The translations under genes and the position numbers were made by a program. Under the pieces are notes generated by a model. It ran no database searches. It had not been told where the DNA came from and saw only the letters and a list, made by a program, of their open reading frames with translations. DNA of 64,000 nt, from the NCBI GenBank assembly GCA_036023115.1, contig JAYKKT010000080.1, positions 11,587,501 through 11,651,500 of the forward strand, in the 5' to 3' direction. The stretch is from Brasenia schreberi. Lineage: Eukaryota > Streptophyta > Magnoliopsida > Nymphaeales > Cabombaceae. Shown here in pieces: positions 59,278 through 64,000 of the stretch; the stretch's first letter is position 1, and every line of letters starts with the position of its first letter.

Positions 59278-62200
59278 ATGGACATTGCCTTCTCCGAAAT
59301 AGATAGTGAAGACCAGAGCGACGAGTATCCTTTGCTAATGGAGAGGCCATTAGGTCCATCAGACCATGATCATATTATAAATATGACACAGGATAACACT
59401 GCTTCATCAAGTTCACATGATGATCTAAATAGCATAGACTTATCGCAAGATAGGACCCCAAATAGCCACTCGCATGTGCTAAATCCTCCATCTTCTCCAT
59501 CCACTTTGTCTTCTCCAAGGAACAGTTCATTTACAAGAAGAGGTGATGATTATGGCCGTCGAAGGAGGAGTCCCCTCAACTCAGGGTTGTGGATTTCTGT
59601 TGAACTTGTTATTGCAGTGAGTCAAATAATTGCATCAATGATTGTTTTAGCACTGTCTAGACATGAGAAACCAAAGGCTCCTCTATTTGTCTGGGTTGTG
59701 GGCTATGCTTCTGGTTGTCTTGCTACACTCCCCCTTCTTTATTGGCGCTACGTCACATGCAACCGTATTCCAGTGGAAGAGCCGGATCAGACACATGTTG
59801 GTTCTGATCAGAATAACTCTTTTCTCGAGTCAGCATCTTATACCGTGTTATCAACTCCTCAAATTGCAGAAGACGAAGAAGCACATAGGAGCACTTCAAA
59901 CTCATGGTTCAATCCAAATACTACCTTGCGTAACACAAGGTAATAAGTAAAATAGTGAGGCATGCATTATTTCATGCTTTGCATCGATCTCTGTCATATC
60001 TTATTGGACTTCATGAAAACTGGTTGGTTGCATCTGTTGGAACAACAGCCCTTTTTTCTGCTTTTTCACTTAAAATTTTCCTGTATAACTTAACTTAAAC
60101 CATGACTCTGATTCACTGAGCTTCTCCTCATTCTTGGGTTATCCGTGCTGACAAATTTCTTGTAGAAATCTTTCACCATTGTGAAGTTTGACATTTTCGA
60201 TGTTCGGGGCTTCTCAGATAGATACTACTTCCCTGCATAACAGGTGTTCATAGTCTAGAAATTTATCCTAATGACCTGAAACATAGATGATATTATATGC
60301 TATCAGTTCTTTCCTGGATACTCTCCAAACAATGTTTGAGTTCTCTTGCCTATTTGTATAGTCATGTTATGATCATCCACTGCTTCAGTAGCATTTAGTT
60401 CGTGTTGCTCATCTGAGTTCTTCTTTAAAGTCAGTGTGGTAATATGTCTCATAATATATTTCTGTATGTATAATATCTATAGGATATCTGATGTAATAAA
60501 CATGTCTATTTGAAAATGCTGTTGTATCAACGATTATTATAGGGCCTGTATCAATATTTTGGATATCGTACAAGACTCCTTGAACTGGAAAATTCCACTG
60601 ATTCAAGTGTGTTCCTGGTTTTGGGAATTCTTATTGATGCCCGCTTAATGAATAAAGAAAACAAGCTTATGAGTTTTTCTTTGGAATTCTTGGATGTTGA
60701 TGGAGTCACTAGCTTCATCATGATCCAAGATCAACTACTACAAAGGAATTCAAAAGGCATATAAAAGGCGATTCAGCGATTCTTGTCTTTTACATGTCAA
60801 ACCTCTGTCTTACATTATTAAATACTAATAAAATTATTTAAACACCAGTTCGGCAAGGGCTTTAAGTAGCATACTGTTACACTATGGAAAGGCTCAACAC
60901 ATTTAATAACCCTTGAAAATATCTCTCTAATGTCACTTCATTTAGAGAAAAACTATGTTTTTTTATAATTACCTCAATATCTGCTTTGTCTTCTACAACA
61001 GTTTGCCTGTTGATTGTGTTTCTCTTGTTCGTGATCTGGACTTTAACCTATGAAGTGCAGCATTGATATAATATGTGAAAAATCTGAATTTGTTTCTGAA
61101 AAAAAGTAATATATGTGAATTTGCAATTATCTAGTATAACGAATCATCTATTGGAAGGTGATAACAATCGTTTCTTTGTAAGCATGTCTTATCAAGTTTT
61201 ATCAATGAAGCTGGATGAATATCAAGAATGATGAATGTCTGAACTTGTTTATAGTGTTAGTTTCATTTGTCATTGATTTTTGTCATGCATCTTCTGATCA
61301 TACTCAATTGGACATGTTAGAACTTATCTGTAACGTTGAACTAAAAAAATGAAAAGCAGTAGATGGTAGTTGGATCTTCATTCACCTGCATAAAAACAGC
61401 ATTAATTTGCTTGTAGTCAGGATTGTTTCTCAACCTGCACAGGAATACATGCCTAATTCCCCTCTTTGAGCTCTAGGGGAAAAAGATAAATATCAAATAC
61501 TATACTTGATTCTTCTTTCCAGACATGCATTTACTCAAGGCTTTCTTCTGGGCATCTTTTATATAGCCTTATCCTTGACCATTTTTTTTAAGCTGTTATA
61601 AGTAATCTGATATGTCGACAGGGTTGGAGCTTTAGTTGACCACTTTAAGATGGCATTAGATTGCTTCTTTGCTGTTTGGTTTGTTGTTGGCAATGTGTGG
61701 ATTTTTGGTGGGCATTCCTCTTCATCGGAAGCTCCAAATTTGTACAGGTACAAATGTTCTCAATCCATTTCTTCCCCGGTTTTGGTGGCTATGTTCAACT
61801 TTTATTGGTCTCTCTCTCATGTGCATTTTTGTGTTTCATGTGCTCAGGCTGTGTATAGTGTTCTTGACCTTCAGCTGCATTGGGTACGCCATGCCATTTA
61901 TTCTCTGTACGACCATCTGCTGCTGTTTACCTTGTATCATCTCTATTCTAGGCTTTCGTGAGGAACAATCTCATACCAGAGGAGCTTCGGCAGAAGCTAT
62001 TAGTGCTCTTCCAAATTATAAATTCAAAGCTAGTGTTGGACGAGAAAAAAATGATGAGGAAAATGACATTGACTCTGACAATTTAGGAGATGGTGGTACC
62101 ATAGCAGTTGGCACAGAAAGGGAGAGACTGGTTTCAGCGGAGGATGCTGTAAGTTCTCGGTGTCTCAGAACCTGCATTGTATTCAATATATCTCGAGCAA

Positions 62201-63021
62201 GCCTTTTGCGCCTAGTGAATGATGTGAGAGTCTGTCTCATGCCTCTCCAATTTGATAATATTCCAAGTTCAGTTACTAGGGACCCAGTACTTGGTTTATT
62301 CGTTTGATGTTCTAGTGGTCACTCCGAGTTCATGTACAGTGAGAAGCCATTCGTTTTTTATTTCATACGCTAGGATTTGGGACCAATGATAAACTCACGA
62401 CTTTTGGGGTTAGTTGGTTAGTGACTGATCTTGCATGGGTCATTGTTTTCCCTCACACACTTTCGTTTTGCTATTTTGGAAGAATTTGGCTAATCAAGCC
62501 ATGTTGCTGATGAACCAATCATATATTAGGAAGTTGATGAAATCAATGGTATATTGTTCTTATGCTCGAAATTCCCAAAATGTAATCATGAATCACTTCT
62601 TCAGAACAACAGACGTTTATGTTTGCTGAACTTACAGAAGCAATTATTGGAAGAGTATCATTTTACTGAAGTTAGCTAGCTGATTTGGTCAATGACTGGC
62701 CTCGAATTAGTGTGTTCTCAGGGAAAAGAATTACATTTCATGAATTGATGCATCTTCTGAATACAATTTGGTGAATTTATTGCATGGGTTTCTAGCTTAT
62801 ATCGAAAGGATCCGTGATTTGTTTCTGTGCAGGTCTGCTGCATTTGCTTGGCAAAATACATTGACGATGATGAGTTGCGGGAGTTACCATGTTCACATTT
62901 CTTCCATGTCGAATGTGTCGACAGGTGGTTGAAGATCAATGCGCTGTGTCCGCTTTGCAAGCATGAAGTAGCTGCTGATTCGACATCTACATCTGAAACA
63001 AGCATCGGTGTTGCCGAGTGA
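59278..63021 (+). CDS. Multi-pass membrane RING-H2 E3 ubiquitin ligase (At1g12760/At1g63170-like)
   Basis: Probably an E3 that transfers ubiquitin from an E2 to membrane-linked targets. Coding exons are 59278-59939, 61622-61747, 61848-62148 and 62833-63021, 425 codons plus stop. All junctions are GT/AG and keep frame: AG/G Arg codons at the first two, GCT/GTC at the third. The Ser-rich acidic N-terminus (1-100) is followed by membrane segments at about 104-127 (LWISVELVIAVSQIIASMIV), 135-158, 232-250 (MALDCFFAVWFVVGNVWIF) and 264-298 (probably two, with a CCCLPC motif). A polar linker leads to the RING-H2: C365, C368, C383, H385, H388, C391, C402 and C405, with W395 at the usual E2-contact position. 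The frame is open upstream of the ATG, but the earlier in-frame codon at 59254 is GTG. I chose the first ATG. The order of domains matches the Arabidopsis family along its full length. Confidence 0.93.
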
Positions 63022-64000
63022 GCTGCTGTTTATGGCATGGGATTCACGGTCACGAACGAGGTATTGTCTTATGAATTGATGCGCATTATCTGGAGGCCAA
63101 ATCAGTGGTGAGATGGGTAACTCGGGCTCTTGCCTATGGCTGCTTCAGCTGCAAGGTTGTTGGAGTTGGGAATGTGGGGCAAGACTTGTATAATTAGAAT
63201 CATCTTGGTAAAGCATGGTTTGTTTGGCTGGCGTTCCTGGTTTTGTTGTATTCTGCTTCCTGTTGTGCGGCGCATGGCAGCATGCCATTTTGGTCCTCAA
63301 GGCGTTGGAGCATTCTATGTACACGTCCCCAAGTGGTGAAGCAATAAACAGGGGCCATTTTGCCTTTCTTCTGTTCCTTTTTGTTTAAATTTAAAAATAT
63401 ATCTTGGTCATCAAACTCTCTCTCTCTCTCTCTCCCTCTGTGTGTGTGCATGCCCGCATGTGTGTTCTTTGATGGGATCTCTTTTAGTAAGCTGGAACTT
63501 CTTTTTGGGTTCAAATTTTCAGTGACCTACATAAGATTTGACCAAGGATCAGCCTTGAAATGAATTGGGATGCTTGATTAGGACCATTGTCAAATTCAGT
63601 GGATTAGTTAGTAGCAATATAGCTTTCTTTTATCTAATGTACTCGAAATCCAAAGTAGAAAGTATAAGAGATCCTATCACACAGGTTGGATACATTGATA
63701 CCTTGCCTACTTGATTATATTGTTTGTGCTTTTTCACCTCTCTATGGTCTTTTGCTGAGTGGTTTGTAAGCTCTAAGGTTGGCAGGGAAAGCTGGATCAT
63801 AGTTCGCCGATTCCCTGTCTATGGCCTCTTCCATTTTTAGCATAAGGTTCTCAAAACTTAATTGGATTAAAATGAAGGAGCAAGAGCTGGAAATTTGCTT
63901 GGATGCTTGTCCTTGTTGAAATTCCGACCCGAACAGAAGTAGATCCATCTGATGGATCTGACTTGGTCACGTGGTGTGTTTCAGTTCTTGGATTTATCCA
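63022..64000. other. 3'UTR of the RING-H2 gene and downstream intergenic sequence
   Basis: An AATAAA polyadenylation-like signal occurs at 63343-63348 (GCAATAAACAGG), so the 3'UTR is probably about 330-370 bp. A (CT)n/(GT)n microsatellite lies at 63416-63450. The minus-strand frame at 63742-63948 is not recognised and not called. Confidence 0.5.

Noticed and set aside
61650..62307. Overlapping plus-strand frames of 103 and 212 residues
   Set aside because: They read through the introns at 61748 and 62149. The spliced model with exons 61622-61747 and 61848-62148 restores the conserved protein.
1..64000. CRISPR array, bacterial operon or viral genome segment
   Set aside because: No regularly spaced identical repeats with unique spacers and no prokaryotic gene organisation. 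All RT-containing sequences are LTR or RTE retrotransposons.

Overview
The window is nuclear DNA of a flowering plant. The evidence is spliced genes with GT/AG introns and plant-type products (a PRP38-family splicing factor, a FATB acyl-ACP thioesterase remnant, a multi-pass RING-H2 protein), plus plant-type Ty1/copia, Ty3/gypsy, RTE LINE, hAT-like and tRNA-derived repeats in AT-rich sequence. I cannot name the species. Only two host genes look sound, one near each end. The 50 kb or more between them is a repeat-rich intergenic region.

Left edge (1-6.4 kb). The terminal exon of a PRP38B-like gene ends at 2490, and its upstream exons lie outside the window. Two broken pieces of a FATB gene follow in opposite orientations: the last exon on the minus strand at 3639-3866, and exons 1-2 on the plus strand at about 5800-6413 with a stop and a frameshift. 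The middle exons are absent.

Retrotransposon block I (6.7-22.2 kb). A 5'-truncated, degenerate Ty1/copia element (plus) lies next to an 11-kb copy of the same family (minus, 11236-22240, CAAAC target duplication). The minus copy hosts two later insertions: a 1.86-kb solo LTR (13542-15399, AATCT duplication) and an RTE LINE (18036-21310) whose single ORF of about 1043 codons is uninterrupted.

Middle (22.2-46.3 kb). This part holds long (TA)/(GA) microsatellites, a 748-bp hAT-like terminal-inverted-repeat element (30836-31583), several short tRNA-derived SINE-like copies, a head-to-head pair of copia fragments (about 36.15-37.29 kb), a degenerate LTR element starting TGTAAACACCC, and an isolated 115-bp copy of the RTE 5' leader (44146-44260) with its own near-perfect target duplication.

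Retrotransposon block II (46.3-56.9 kb). A decayed Ty3/gypsy element (46346-56855, GGCTT/GGCTC) carries a copia element inside it (47754-53539, TACAT). That copia in turn carries a fragment of the TGTAAACACCC LTR family. This makes three levels of nesting.

Right edge (57.4-64 kb). A complete four-exon coding sequence (59278-63021, 425 aa) encodes a multi-pass membrane RING-H2 E3 ubiquitin ligase, probably with a separate 5'UTR exon. The host genes do not form a pathway. The window's main interest is its insertion history, the possibly intact RTE element, and the independently placed RTE 5' leader module.
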